Below, in pieces: positions 18,058-25,615 of a stretch of 64,000 bases of DNA. The stretch covers positions 124,001 to 188,000 of the forward strand of contig JABCZI010000006.1 in the NCBI GenBank assembly GCA_013289765.1, written 5' to 3'. Source of the DNA: Acidobacteriota bacterium (GTDB lineage: Bacteria; Acidobacteriota; Terriglobia; Terriglobales; Acidobacteriaceae). Both the position numbers and the translations under genes were made by a program. How positions within the stretch are numbered: position 1 is the stretch's first letter; every line of letters starts with the position of its first letter. Under the pieces are notes generated by a model. That model saw only the letters and a list, made by a program, of their open reading frames with translations. It was not told the origin of the DNA and ran no database searches.

Positions 18058-19116
18058 ATGATCATGACCACACCAACAGAACCTTCGACTGAGATGTCCT
18101 CTCCGGGACCGTTGTTTGTCGTAGGGGTCTGGCGCTCGGGTACTTCTCTTTTTTACGCTTTGCTCAATCAGCACCCGCAGATCACGTTGTGGTATGAGAG
18201 CGACCTTCCGTTGCTTTGGCCGCTGTTTCTCGGGCGAAAGGCAAAGCGGGACTGGCGGGAGCGCTGGCAGTTCTGGAACGCAGCGCCCGCCCGGCATGGC
18301 ATAGACTGGAGCACGCTTCCTCAGGATGTTTCCACGCTGGCGGAAGCTTGCGAGGTCGTTTGGAAGCGGCACGCTGGTCCGTCTGTTTACGGATGTAAGT
18401 CTCCAAACTATTTCGACATGCTACCAAGCCTGGCGAAACAATTTCCCAACGGGAAATTCATCGTCATCCACCGCAACCCAGTTGATGTATGTCGCAGCAT
18501 TGCACGTGCTTCCGAAAAAGATTCTTTCTTTTCGAAGCCCGGCATGGTTCTTCGAGCCCTGCTGGGATGCCATGAGCTAAAATCCGGGGTTGACACCCTG
18601 GTTGCCCAGGGCGTCTCGGTCCACCAGGTGCAATACGAAACTCTGCTCGAGGATCCTACGGGGGTCATGACAGATGTTTGCAGGTTTCTTAGTCTTCCGT
18701 TTCATGTGCGGATGACAAGCCTGCAGGATGCCGATCGTTCTGCCATCTACGACGCCGCACATCACGAACTCGTGAAAAGCAATCGCATCGGCGGCAAGCG
18801 TGAAAGATGCGAAGTGTTGCCGCCATCTCTACTTAAAAAAATCAACCGCTACATTGCGTTCTGGCATAGGCGGTCGGCTGGCAACTGGCCGGCCGTGCCC
18901 AAGAGCTCCGGGATACAGCCGGATGGTTGGTTTGCCGGTGAGAGGATTTGGGATAGCATTCTGTATCGCGGTCTTCGCATGGCGGACTCGATTATCGTTT
19001 TCGTGTATTGCTTTGCGCCACTTTCCGTATTGCAGTGGTATCGCGTGTTAAGAGGACGCGGCGAGCCCGTGGCGGTGAGACGCGAAGACCTGGTTAGCGT
19101 GTCGGCGAAGGACTGA
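18058..19116 (+). CDS. sulfotransferase family protein (second copy)
   Basis: The 352-residue protein has a PAPS 5'-loop (VVGVWRSGTSLFYALL) and a 3'-phosphate strand (FIVIHRNPVDVCRSI). It differs strongly from the sulfotransferase at 15226 and resembles the Golgi/LPS-type group. Near the C-terminus there is a hydrophobic stretch (SIIVFVYCFAPLSVLQWY) that could associate with the membrane. The frame starts at a GTG immediately after the epimerase stop (18031), but ATG 18058 or 18064 gives a more normal N-terminus. The acceptor is unknown. Two divergent sulfotransferases within 3 kb suggest either two sulfation positions on one product or one enzyme for the glycan and one for another metabolite. 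Confidence 0.87.
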   Translation: MIMTTPTEPSTEMSSPGPLFVVGVWRSGTSLFYALLNQHPQITLWYESDLPLLWPLFLGRKAKRDWRERWQFWNAAPARHGIDWSTLPQDVSTLAEACEVVWKRHAGPSVYGCKSPNYFDMLPSLAKQFPNGKFIVIHRNPVDVCRSIARASEKDSFFSKPGMVLRALLGCHELKSGVDTLVAQGVSVHQVQYETLLEDPTGVMTDVCRFLSLPFHVRMTSLQDADRSAIYDAAHHELVKSNRIGGKRERCEVLPPSLLKKINRYIAFWHRRSAGNWPAVPKSSGIQPDGWFAGERIWDSILYRGLRMADSIIVFVYCFAPLSVLQWYRVLRGRGEPVAVRREDLVSVSAKD

Positions 19117-19174
19117 TCGCAGCCGCAAATTTCAGAGCTTATTTTTTCAACATCACTAAGGGAGAACTGCTGGT

Positions 19175-19435
19175 ATGGCTATCGAACAATCAGTCTTGAG
19201 AGATCAGATCCGCGCATTCATTCAGGAGCTCGCAAGCACCAAAGGGATCACTTCTTTTACCGACCAAGAGTCGTTGCTGGAAAATGGCGTAATCGATTCC
19301 CTTGGAATTTTCAGGGTGGTCTCGTTCCTCGAGGACACGTTTCGAGTGCGTGTCGGAGATATGGAGATCAACGGGGAGAATTTGAAGAACGTGGAAACCA
19401 TCGAGCAACTCGTTTTGTCGAAACAACCGAAATAA
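19175..19435 (+). CDS. free-standing acyl/peptidyl carrier protein
   Basis: This 86-residue protein has the four-helix carrier fold and the phosphopantetheine attachment motif NGVIDSLGIF, with Ser42 in the D-S-L context. An AGGGAGA ribosome site lies about 9 bases before ATG 19175. Such discrete carriers hold an acyl or aminoacyl group as a thioester while tailoring enzymes act on it. The next genes are an acyltransferase, an acyl-CoA dehydrogenase and a flavin halogenase, so the carrier is probably their shared substrate platform. The motif fits acyl carriers of the D-alanine/specialised type as well as PCPs, and the cargo cannot be predicted. No loading (adenylation) enzyme is adjacent. Confidence 0.92.
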   Translation: MAIEQSVLRDQIRAFIQELASTKGITSFTDQESLLENGVIDSLGIFRVVSFLEDTFRVRVGDMEINGENLKNVETIEQLVLSKQPK

Positions 19436-19481
19436 ATCCGGAAAGGCATGCCGGGCCGACAAGGGATACGCAAAACAAATT

Positions 19482-20111
19482 ATGACCACCGACGCAAAAG
19501 TGGTACCGCTTAGCTCCGGGTCGCAAAAGATCGGAAAGAAGATGTTTGAGAATATCCGCGGAGATTTCGCGGCGAATTTGAAGGAGCGTACGCTTGAACG
19601 CGGCTGGTGGCGTGTTCTGTTGCGGATCGAAACCCCGGCAATCATCTGCTACCGCTATTCGCACTGGGCTTCGCGGGTTCGCATTCCAGTCGTGCGTCAA
19701 CTGCTGATTATTCCGGGGCTTATCGTGCAGCGGTTGAATCAGATGTTTTTTGGCATTTTTATTTCTCCCGACGCTGAAATCGGCCCCGGCTTGGTCATTC
19801 ACACGCCTTATGGCATTTTGGTAGGCCCAGTCAAAATCGGTTCGGATTGCACCATCCAATCAGGCGTCCTGATCAGTTCCGCAGTCCGCAGCGTGGGCAA
19901 CAATGTCTATTTTGGCGCGGGCAGCAAAATTGTTGGAGATGCGAAAATCGGAAACAACGTCGTGGTGGTCGCCAACAGCGTGGTGTTAACCGATGTTCCC
20001 GACAACACCACGATTATGGGAGTGCCCGCGCGCATGAAGCTACCGGGTGGTAACCCTCGCCGGTTTCCGTGGCGGTCGCCCGGGCAGGAAGATAAGAAGC
20101 CTGGCAAGTAA
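19482..20111 (+). CDS. left-handed beta-helix acyltransferase, serine acetyltransferase-like
   Basis: The 209-residue protein is built from hexapeptide repeats from about residue 85 on (AEIGPGLVI, VKIGSDCTI, AKIGNNVVV), ending in the IMGVPAR element common in CysE-type transferases. MFENIRGDF at residue 21 resembles the usual N-terminus of serine O-acetyltransferases, so ATG 19542 (after GGAAAG) may be the true start in place of 19482. CysE enzymes make O-acetylserine from acetyl-CoA; related enzymes acylate sugars or take acyl groups from carrier proteins. With the carrier protein 46 bases upstream and a dehydrogenase and halogenase downstream, a role in moving an acyl group in the same pathway is attractive but not shown by the sequence. 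Confidence 0.85.
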   Translation: MTTDAKVVPLSSGSQKIGKKMFENIRGDFAANLKERTLERGWWRVLLRIETPAIICYRYSHWASRVRIPVVRQLLIIPGLIVQRLNQMFFGIFISPDAEIGPGLVIHTPYGILVGPVKIGSDCTIQSGVLISSAVRSVGNNVYFGAGSKIVGDAKIGNNVVVVANSVVLTDVPDNTTIMGVPARMKLPGGNPRRFPWRSPGQEDKKPGK

Positions 20112-20146
20112 TCTTCGGGAAGAGATAAGAATTGATAGTGCCATTT

Positions 20147-20158
20147 CGAGGAAGAGGA
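20147..20158 (+). promoter_or_regulatory. strong ribosome binding site that fixes a TTG start
   Basis: A purine-rich GAGGAAGAGG stretch lies 7-8 bases upstream of TTG 20166. The TTG gives the family-typical N-terminus MDFSWSEEQ, and no better ATG is available in frame. Confidence 0.7.
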
Positions 20159-20165
20159 ACGAACG

Positions 20166-21311
20166 TTGGACTTTTCGTGGAGCGAGGAACAGGCGGCCTT
20201 TCGTAAAGAGGTAACGAGATTTGCGAAAGAGGAATTGCAGGATGACGTCATACGGCGGGATCGCGAGGAAGAATTCTCCTGGGATCTCTGGCACAAGTGC
20301 GCGAAGTTTGGTATTCAAGGACTACCCGTACCGCCGGAATATGGCGGAGCCGGAGCCGATATTCTGACGACGGTTGGCGCACTGGAAGCGCTCGGTTATG
20401 GCTGCCGTGACAATGGATTCCTGTTCTCCCTGAATGCTCACATGTGGACGACGGAAATTCCCTTGATGACCTTCGGCACCGAAGAGCAGAAGCGCCGTTA
20501 CCTGCCCAAGCTGATCAGCGGGGAGTGGGTGGGCCTTCACGCGATGACCGAGCCGATGTCAGGTTCGGATGCTTACAGCCTGCGCAGCCGGGCAGAACGC
20601 CGTGGAGACCGCTACGTCATCAACGGCTCAAAGACTTTCATCACCAATACCCAGAATGCCAGCCTGTTTGTGATCTTTGCCAATGTCGATCCTTCCAAGG
20701 GAGCCAATGGAATTACGGCCTTTCTAGCGGAGAAGGGAACTCCCGGCCTGATCATTGGCCAGAAACTACATAAGATGGGCCTGCGCACGTCGCCGATGTC
20801 AGAACTCGCGATGGTGGATTGTGAAGTGCCGGTCGAGAACGTGCTCGGCGGCGAAGGACGCGGCCAAGCGATCTTCACCAGTTCCATGGAGTGGGAGCGC
20901 ACTTGCATTCTGGCGAGCCACTTGGGAATGATGCAACGCCTGCTCGAGACGTCGGTGAAATACGCGCACGACCGCCGGCAATTTGGCCAACCGATCGGTA
21001 AGTTCTCGGCCATCGCCAACAAGGTTGCCGACATGGAAGTTCGTTTGGAGACCGGCCGCTTGCTTCTGTATAAGGCCGCGTGGCTTAAGAGCCAGGGCGG
21101 ACATGCGTTGCGCGCCGCATCAATGGCTAAACTTTATATCAGTGAGGCCTGCATCCAGAGCTGCCTCGATGCCATTCAGATCCAAGGTGGTTACGGATAC
21201 ATGACCGAGTACGAAGTGGAGCGCGATCTGCGCGACGCCATCTCCGGGAAAATCTATTCCGGAACATCCGAAATTCAACGGGTGATCATCGCAGGCTTTC
21301 AAGGACTCTAA
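20166..21311 (+). CDS. acyl-CoA/acyl-carrier dehydrogenase, isovaleryl/PltE-type active site
   Basis: This 381-residue flavoprotein has the normal ACAD length and fold: MTEPMSGSDAYSLRS flavin-contact region, the GSKTFITN strand, DRRQFGQPIGKF and the C-terminal QIQGGYGYM plus GTSEIQRVII. In most short- and medium-chain enzymes the catalytic base is Glu in IYEGT; here that position is Ser365 (IYSGT). Glu244 in MEWERTC instead occupies the alternative position used by isovaleryl-CoA dehydrogenase. From memory, prolyl-carrier dehydrogenases such as PltE and RedW also place their base there. Position between a carrier protein and a halogenase fits oxidation of a carrier-bound acyl or aminoacyl group. 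Start is TTG with a strong ribosome site. A plain isovaleryl- or acyl-CoA substrate cannot be excluded. Confidence 0.9.
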   Translation: MDFSWSEEQAAFRKEVTRFAKEELQDDVIRRDREEEFSWDLWHKCAKFGIQGLPVPPEYGGAGADILTTVGALEALGYGCRDNGFLFSLNAHMWTTEIPLMTFGTEEQKRRYLPKLISGEWVGLHAMTEPMSGSDAYSLRSRAERRGDRYVINGSKTFITNTQNASLFVIFANVDPSKGANGITAFLAEKGTPGLIIGQKLHKMGLRTSPMSELAMVDCEVPVENVLGGEGRGQAIFTSSMEWERTCILASHLGMMQRLLETSVKYAHDRRQFGQPIGKFSAIANKVADMEVRLETGRLLLYKAAWLKSQGGHALRAASMAKLYISEACIQSCLDAIQIQGGYGYMTEYEVERDLRDAISGKIYSGTSEIQRVIIAGFQGL

Positions 21312-21406
21312 GGAGCGCGGTTGCGCCCTTTGGTGGTCTTCAGTTCCAGCACTTGAATCGTGAGCGGACCTTTCCCCGACCGGTTCGCCGCAAAAATCGA
21401 TACAAC

Positions 21407-21414
21407 ACAAGGAG
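21407..21414 (+). promoter_or_regulatory. ribosome binding site fixing the halogenase TTG start
   Basis: ACAAGGAG lies 8 bases before TTG 21423. This start puts the FAD loop (DIGIIGGGPAGS) nine residues from the N-terminus, as is normal for the fold, whereas the longer GTG 21360 frame has no comparable site. Confidence 0.65.
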
Positions 21415-21422
21415 CAAATAAC

Positions 21423-22772
21423 TTGGTTCTCAGCAAAGCAGATTTTGATATCGGTATTATTGGCGGTGGGCCAGCCGGATCAGCAATGGCCTCATACTTG
21501 GCGAAGGCGGGTGTTCGTTGTGTGCTTTTCGAACGGGAGTTGTTTCCGAGGCCGCACGTTGGCGAATCGCTCGTGCCTTCCTCTACCCGTGTATTCAAGG
21601 ATCTTGGCTTTATCGAACAGATGGAAGAGGCAAAATTTCCACATAAGTTCGGAGCAGTCTGGACAGCCGAGGATAAGAAAGGGGGTTACGACCACGACTG
21701 GGATGGTCTCGCGCCCGATTGCCATGCCGATGTCCGATTCGAAGAGCGCGTGCAGGAAGGGGTGGATACCAATTACACCTATCACGTGGATCGCGCCAAG
21801 TTTGACCTGCTTCTGCTGCAGCACGCCAATAAGTTGGGGGCCGCGGTGTACGAAGGTGTGAAGGTAACTCATGTGGATTTCAGCTCGACTCATCCGGTGG
21901 TCCATTTCAATATGGGATCGAAGGAAATGGGCGTGAGCGTGAAGATGGTCATCGACGCCAGTGGGCGGCAGACCCTTCTGGGCAATCAGCTCAAATTAAA
22001 AGTGAAGGATCCGGTATTCGATCAATACGCGATCCACACCTGGTTCGACAATTATGACCGCAAAGTATTTGCCAAGAAGGATACTCATCGCGATTATATT
22101 TTCATCCATTTTCTGCCCATCTCAAATAGCTGGATTTGGCAGATTCCCATCACCGACAGCATTACAAGCATTGGCGTTGTGACGCAGAAAAAGAATTTCG
22201 CCAAAGCCAAAGAGGAGCGCGAAAAATTCTTCTGGAATGCCGTTTCGAGCCGTCCTGCCATTGCCGACGCTCTGCAGAAAGCCGACCGGATCCGTCCTTT
22301 CAAAGATGAGGGGGATTACAGTTACGCCATGCGGCAACTCGCAGGCGATCGCTTTATGCTGATTGGCGACGCCGGCCGCTTCGTAGATCCAATCTTCTCG
22401 ACCGGAGTCAGCATTGCGCTGAATAGCGCACGCTTCGCTCACAAAGATGTCCTCGCCGCGCTGGAGAAGAATGAGTTCTCACGCGAAAACTTCGCCACCT
22501 TTGAGAACACACTGAGGCTGGGAACCAGGAATTGGTACGATTTCATCACAGTCTACTACCGGCTCAACGTGCTGTTCACCTACTTCATCAACGAGCCGAA
22601 GTATCGGCTGGACGTGTTGAAGCTTCTGCAAGGCGACGTTTACGACGACGCCACTCCGCCTGTGTTGGAGAAAATGCGCTCCATGGTTTCGGAGGTAGAA
22701 CGGAACGAAAAGCACCCATGGCATGCGTTGTTGGGAGACCTTACCTCCGATGCTTTCCGGCCGCGAGTCTGA
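21423..22772 (+). CDS. flavin-dependent halogenase (carrier-bound substrate type)
   Basis: The 449-residue protein has the FAD-binding GGGPAGSAMA loop near residue 13, the RPHVGESLVPS segment, Lys75 in FPHKFGAVW, and the halogenase signature WIWQIP (Trp237, Trp239), followed by the DAGRFVDPIFSTGV flavin loop. The WxWxIP motif distinguishes halogenases from ordinary monooxygenases, and the Lys is where members of the CmlS/PltA group keep the lysine thought to guide hypohalous acid. These enzymes use FADH2, O2 and chloride or bromide, commonly on carrier-tethered substrates. The discrete carrier protein and dehydrogenase directly upstream fit that. No flavin reductase is visible. TTG 21423 is chosen over GTG 21360 because of its ACAAGGAG ribosome site. 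Its 3' end overlaps the following gene by 23 bases. Confidence 0.82.
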   Translation: MVLSKADFDIGIIGGGPAGSAMASYLAKAGVRCVLFERELFPRPHVGESLVPSSTRVFKDLGFIEQMEEAKFPHKFGAVWTAEDKKGGYDHDWDGLAPDCHADVRFEERVQEGVDTNYTYHVDRAKFDLLLLQHANKLGAAVYEGVKVTHVDFSSTHPVVHFNMGSKEMGVSVKMVIDASGRQTLLGNQLKLKVKDPVFDQYAIHTWFDNYDRKVFAKKDTHRDYIFIHFLPISNSWIWQIPITDSITSIGVVTQKKNFAKAKEEREKFFWNAVSSRPAIADALQKADRIRPFKDEGDYSYAMRQLAGDRFMLIGDAGRFVDPIFSTGVSIALNSARFAHKDVLAALEKNEFSRENFATFENTLRLGTRNWYDFITVYYRLNVLFTYFINEPKYRLDVLKLLQGDVYDDATPPVLEKMRSMVSEVERNEKHPWHALLGDLTSDAFRPRV

Positions 22773-23877
22773 TCTGAGGCGGAAATTGATCGTCAAACTG
22801 CTTTTGGTTGTCGCGGCGGTGGGACTGGTCGCGACGGCATCGGTGGCGGCGACTGACAAGGTGCCAAAGTGCACAGCGCCCCTCGCTACCGTCGAGGTAC
22901 CAAAAGCTCCTCACGGTTTGTTTGTCATTCTGTTTCCCGGAGCGGCGATAAATTCCAAGGCCACTAAGTACCTTGTTTCCCAAGCACCGGTTTGTGGGGC
23001 GAACATCTACGTGGTGTGGAACCAGGTCGACAAGGGGCCGAATGCAAATCCCAGGTATGACTGGTCTGTAATCGATGAACAAATGGCACCCTGGATTGCA
23101 GCCGGGAAAATGGTTAATCTGATCGTCTGGGCAACCGGCTACGGATCCAAGGCAAATGCCACGCCAGCTTATGTTTTTGCCAAGGTCCCCTCTGTAAGTT
23201 GTCCAAGTTTTGGGCGGGTTCCGGTGTTCTGGAATGACGATTTCATTCAAAGTTATCGGTCGTTTCAATCTGCCATCCTAGGCAAATACGGGACTAACTC
23301 CTCGGTAGGGTATATACGGTTTGGGCTGGGGGCCGGTGGAGAGATTTATCCGGCATGCATGTACGCCTTGAAAGACCATGGGTTCTCAGAGGCCATCTGG
23401 CAGAAATACCTGTTCGCGATGCTCGACTACGAGAAGTCTTTGAATTCTTCAAAACAGCTCGCGGTAGGACTCAATGAATTCGGCAATCCCCCTAACCTGA
23501 ACTTCACTGCAGCGATCGCGGAACGTGCGATCCAGGATGGCATCGCGATTGGCAATCAGGGATTAACCGTCGAGGATGTTCGCAACGACCGCGCCGGTCG
23601 CGCCTGCATGGCGGATTGGTGCCGGCTGTTCCGCGGGGCGCGCGGGAAAGTGCCGCTGGTATTACAAACCGGAGGGGCTACCCATCCCGACCATTCTGAT
23701 CCTGGCTCAATGCTCGATATCCTCCCCTTCGCGCTCGGTTTTCATGTCCAGATTTTGGAGCTTTACGTCGAGGACTGGCTCGTAGCTTACGATCCCACCG
23801 ATCCAAACTATGCGCACTATCACGACGAATATCGGAAAGTGTACGAATCCGCCGCCCAATCCTTGGGCGGAAACTAG
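22750..23877 (+). CDS. exported glycoside hydrolase-like protein
   Basis: The 375-residue product begins with a basic region and a hydrophobic segment (KLLLVVAAVGLVATASVAA), so it is exported or anchored. The body looks like a TIM-barrel hydrolase: NIYVVWNQVD followed by an aromatic strand and a W-x-x-I-D segment as in GH42/GH35-type enzymes, then GLGAGGEIYPACM with a candidate acid/base Glu, and LELYVEDW with a candidate nucleophile Glu. I cannot assign a substrate or a GH family number. ATG 22750 is chosen; the frame opens at 22723. The gene overlaps the halogenase by 23 bases, so the two are likely translated from the same message. An alternative is a non-catalytic barrel protein. Confidence 0.72.
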   Translation: MLSGRESDLRRKLIVKLLLVVAAVGLVATASVAATDKVPKCTAPLATVEVPKAPHGLFVILFPGAAINSKATKYLVSQAPVCGANIYVVWNQVDKGPNANPRYDWSVIDEQMAPWIAAGKMVNLIVWATGYGSKANATPAYVFAKVPSVSCPSFGRVPVFWNDDFIQSYRSFQSAILGKYGTNSSVGYIRFGLGAGGEIYPACMYALKDHGFSEAIWQKYLFAMLDYEKSLNSSKQLAVGLNEFGNPPNLNFTAAIAERAIQDGIAIGNQGLTVEDVRNDRAGRACMADWCRLFRGARGKVPLVLQTGGATHPDHSDPGSMLDILPFALGFHVQILELYVEDWLVAYDPTDPNYAHYHDEYRKVYESAAQSLGGN

Positions 23878-23922
23878 AACGGCCCGAATCGCAATCCACC
23901 AATTCAGTCAAGGAGTTTAAGC

Positions 23923-25500
23923 ATGAGGAATAAAGCCAACACTGCCGCCGCCATGAGTCTAGTAGTACTGTCTTCGATTCTGATGTTATGCGTGGCCCCG
24001 GCCGCAGCCCAGAGCATTCGCTCGAAAACAATCGTCATTCGCGAAGCCCAACACGACGTATCGCCCATGTTGGGAGAAATGCTTAAGGGCGCAAACGTCC
24101 AGGAGTTAGCGGTGGCCCCGGTTGGTACAACCGCCGGCGTGAACTTCGACGGCATCGCACCAGGAATTGAAAATGGAACCTCGAATCCCGACGTGAACGG
24201 TTCAGTAGGCCCGACGCAGTATGTTCAGTGGCAAAACACCATCGGCGGCGTCACCGGCAGCACCTCGACGGGACAGGTCGCCGTGTGGAACAAGTCTGGC
24301 ACCCTGACCATGGGCCCCTTTCAGGAAAAGGCGTTGTGGAGGAACTTCGCGGGCCCTTGCTCAACTTCATTGAGCCTGCAGAACATCGTGGAATACGATA
24401 AGGCCGCAAACGTGTGGGTATTTGTTCGGCACGTGTACCCGACCACCGCTCCAAACTATCTTTGCTTCGCGGTGTCTCAGGGCTCGTCCGTAACGCCAAC
24501 CACCAAGTTTAACCGCTACGCGTATGCGCTTTCGAGCGATCAAATGGATTATCCGCGGCTGGGAATTTGGCCGGATGCATTCTACATGTCGTTTAACTTG
24601 TTAACCGAAACCAACCCTCACACATTCATTAATCCGATGGTTTGCGCCTTTGACCGCAACGGAATGATAGCGGGTACTGCAAATCCAGTCTCAGTATGTT
24701 TCACGCCATCGACTAAATTGAGCACGCTGCTGCCTTCCGACCTGGATGGCGCGACGCCGCCTCCTGTGGGCTCGCCGAATTATTATCTGAACCTGGATAC
24801 GAACTCGGTAGACCTTTGGCAGTTTCATGTCGACTTCACAACTCCCGCAAATTCCACGTTCACCGGACCAACCAATATTCTAGTGCCTCCATTTCTGCAA
24901 GCTTGTTCCGGGCGAAAAGGCGTATGTGTCCCGCAGTTGGGGACTGGCACTGGCGGGGTCGGTTACCTCTCGTCTTGGAGCGATCGGCTAATGTCGAGAC
25001 TGGCCTACCGGAATTTCGGAGATCATGAATCCCTTTTGGCGAGTCACACGGTCAATCCACTGTCGACTGCTTACGCGGCGATTCGCTGGTACGAAATCCG
25101 CAGCCCGGGAACGACGCCCGTCGTCTATCAAGCGAGCACTTGGCAGCCAGACGGCACATCCCGCTGGCTGATGAGCATGGCGATGGATAAAGTTGGGGAT
25201 ATCGCGGTCGGCTATAGTGAATCCAGCAGTACTCAGTATCCCGCAATCGCCTACACCGGGCAGGTTCCGACCGATCCGCTAAACACGCTTGAAAGCCCGG
25301 AGAACATCATCTCTCCAGCATGTCCGGCAGGCCAGGCGTGCAACCAGGTCTACAATCCTTCGTGGGGTACCTACAGCAGCATGTCAGTCGATCCGGTTGA
25401 CGATTGCACATTCTGGTACACGAATCAGTACTACATTCAGCAGGGATCGAAAATCTGGAACACGCGCATCGCGTCGTTTAAGTTCCCCTCGTGCCAGTAA
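23923..25500 (+). CDS. secreted hypothetical protein, paralogue of the protein at 6356
   Basis: The 525-residue protein has a signal peptide (VVLSSILMLCVAPAAAQS) and an all-beta mature part. Blocks shared with the protein at 6356 include YPRLGIWPDAFYMSFNL, a NPVSVCF block, SPNYYLNLD, SDRLMSRLAYRN, an IRWYEIRS strand and a late SVDPVDDCTFWYTNQY block. The family function is unknown to me; a propeller-like surface protein is plausible. GGAG lies 7 bases before ATG 23923. It lies at the end of the sulfotransferase-halogenase run and before a strong hairpin at 25535-25573, so it may be the last gene of that transcript. Confidence 0.85.
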   Translation: MRNKANTAAAMSLVVLSSILMLCVAPAAAQSIRSKTIVIREAQHDVSPMLGEMLKGANVQELAVAPVGTTAGVNFDGIAPGIENGTSNPDVNGSVGPTQYVQWQNTIGGVTGSTSTGQVAVWNKSGTLTMGPFQEKALWRNFAGPCSTSLSLQNIVEYDKAANVWVFVRHVYPTTAPNYLCFAVSQGSSVTPTTKFNRYAYALSSDQMDYPRLGIWPDAFYMSFNLLTETNPHTFINPMVCAFDRNGMIAGTANPVSVCFTPSTKLSTLLPSDLDGATPPPVGSPNYYLNLDTNSVDLWQFHVDFTTPANSTFTGPTNILVPPFLQACSGRKGVCVPQLGTGTGGVGYLSSWSDRLMSRLAYRNFGDHESLLASHTVNPLSTAYAAIRWYEIRSPGTTPVVYQASTWQPDGTSRWLMSMAMDKVGDIAVGYSESSSTQYPAIAYTGQVPTDPLNTLESPENIISPACPAGQACNQVYNPSWGTYSSMSVDPVDDCTFWYTNQYYIQQGSKIWNTRIASFKFPSCQ

Positions 25501-25534
25501 ATTTATTGGCCGCGATGCGTTATCCTCGCTAAGC

Positions 25535-25573
25535 CCTGAGCGGACATGCGGCGTGCAGTTATGTCCGTTCAGG
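25535..25573 (+). terminator. 13-bp hairpin, possible terminator or leader structure
   Basis: CCTGAGCGGACAT (25535-25547) pairs with ATGTCCGTTCAGG (25561-25573), with one G-U wobble and a 13-base loop. No T run follows directly, so it is not a textbook intrinsic terminator. It lies between the stop of the secreted protein and the start of the polymerase gene. Confidence 0.45.
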
Positions 25574-25615
25574 ATTACATTTCTTTTCCCCTACGACGAA
25601 GTTCTCGAAATAACA

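Noticed and set aside
17365..18372. Minus-strand frame (335 codons) across the epimerase and the second sulfotransferase
   Set aside because: Both plus-strand genes are clearly real; the antisense product is composition-driven.
15226..22772. A complete pyoluteorin-like pyrrole pathway
   Set aside because: Only carrier, dehydrogenase and halogenase parts are present; no prolyl-activating enzyme was found in the window, so the specific product is not claimed.
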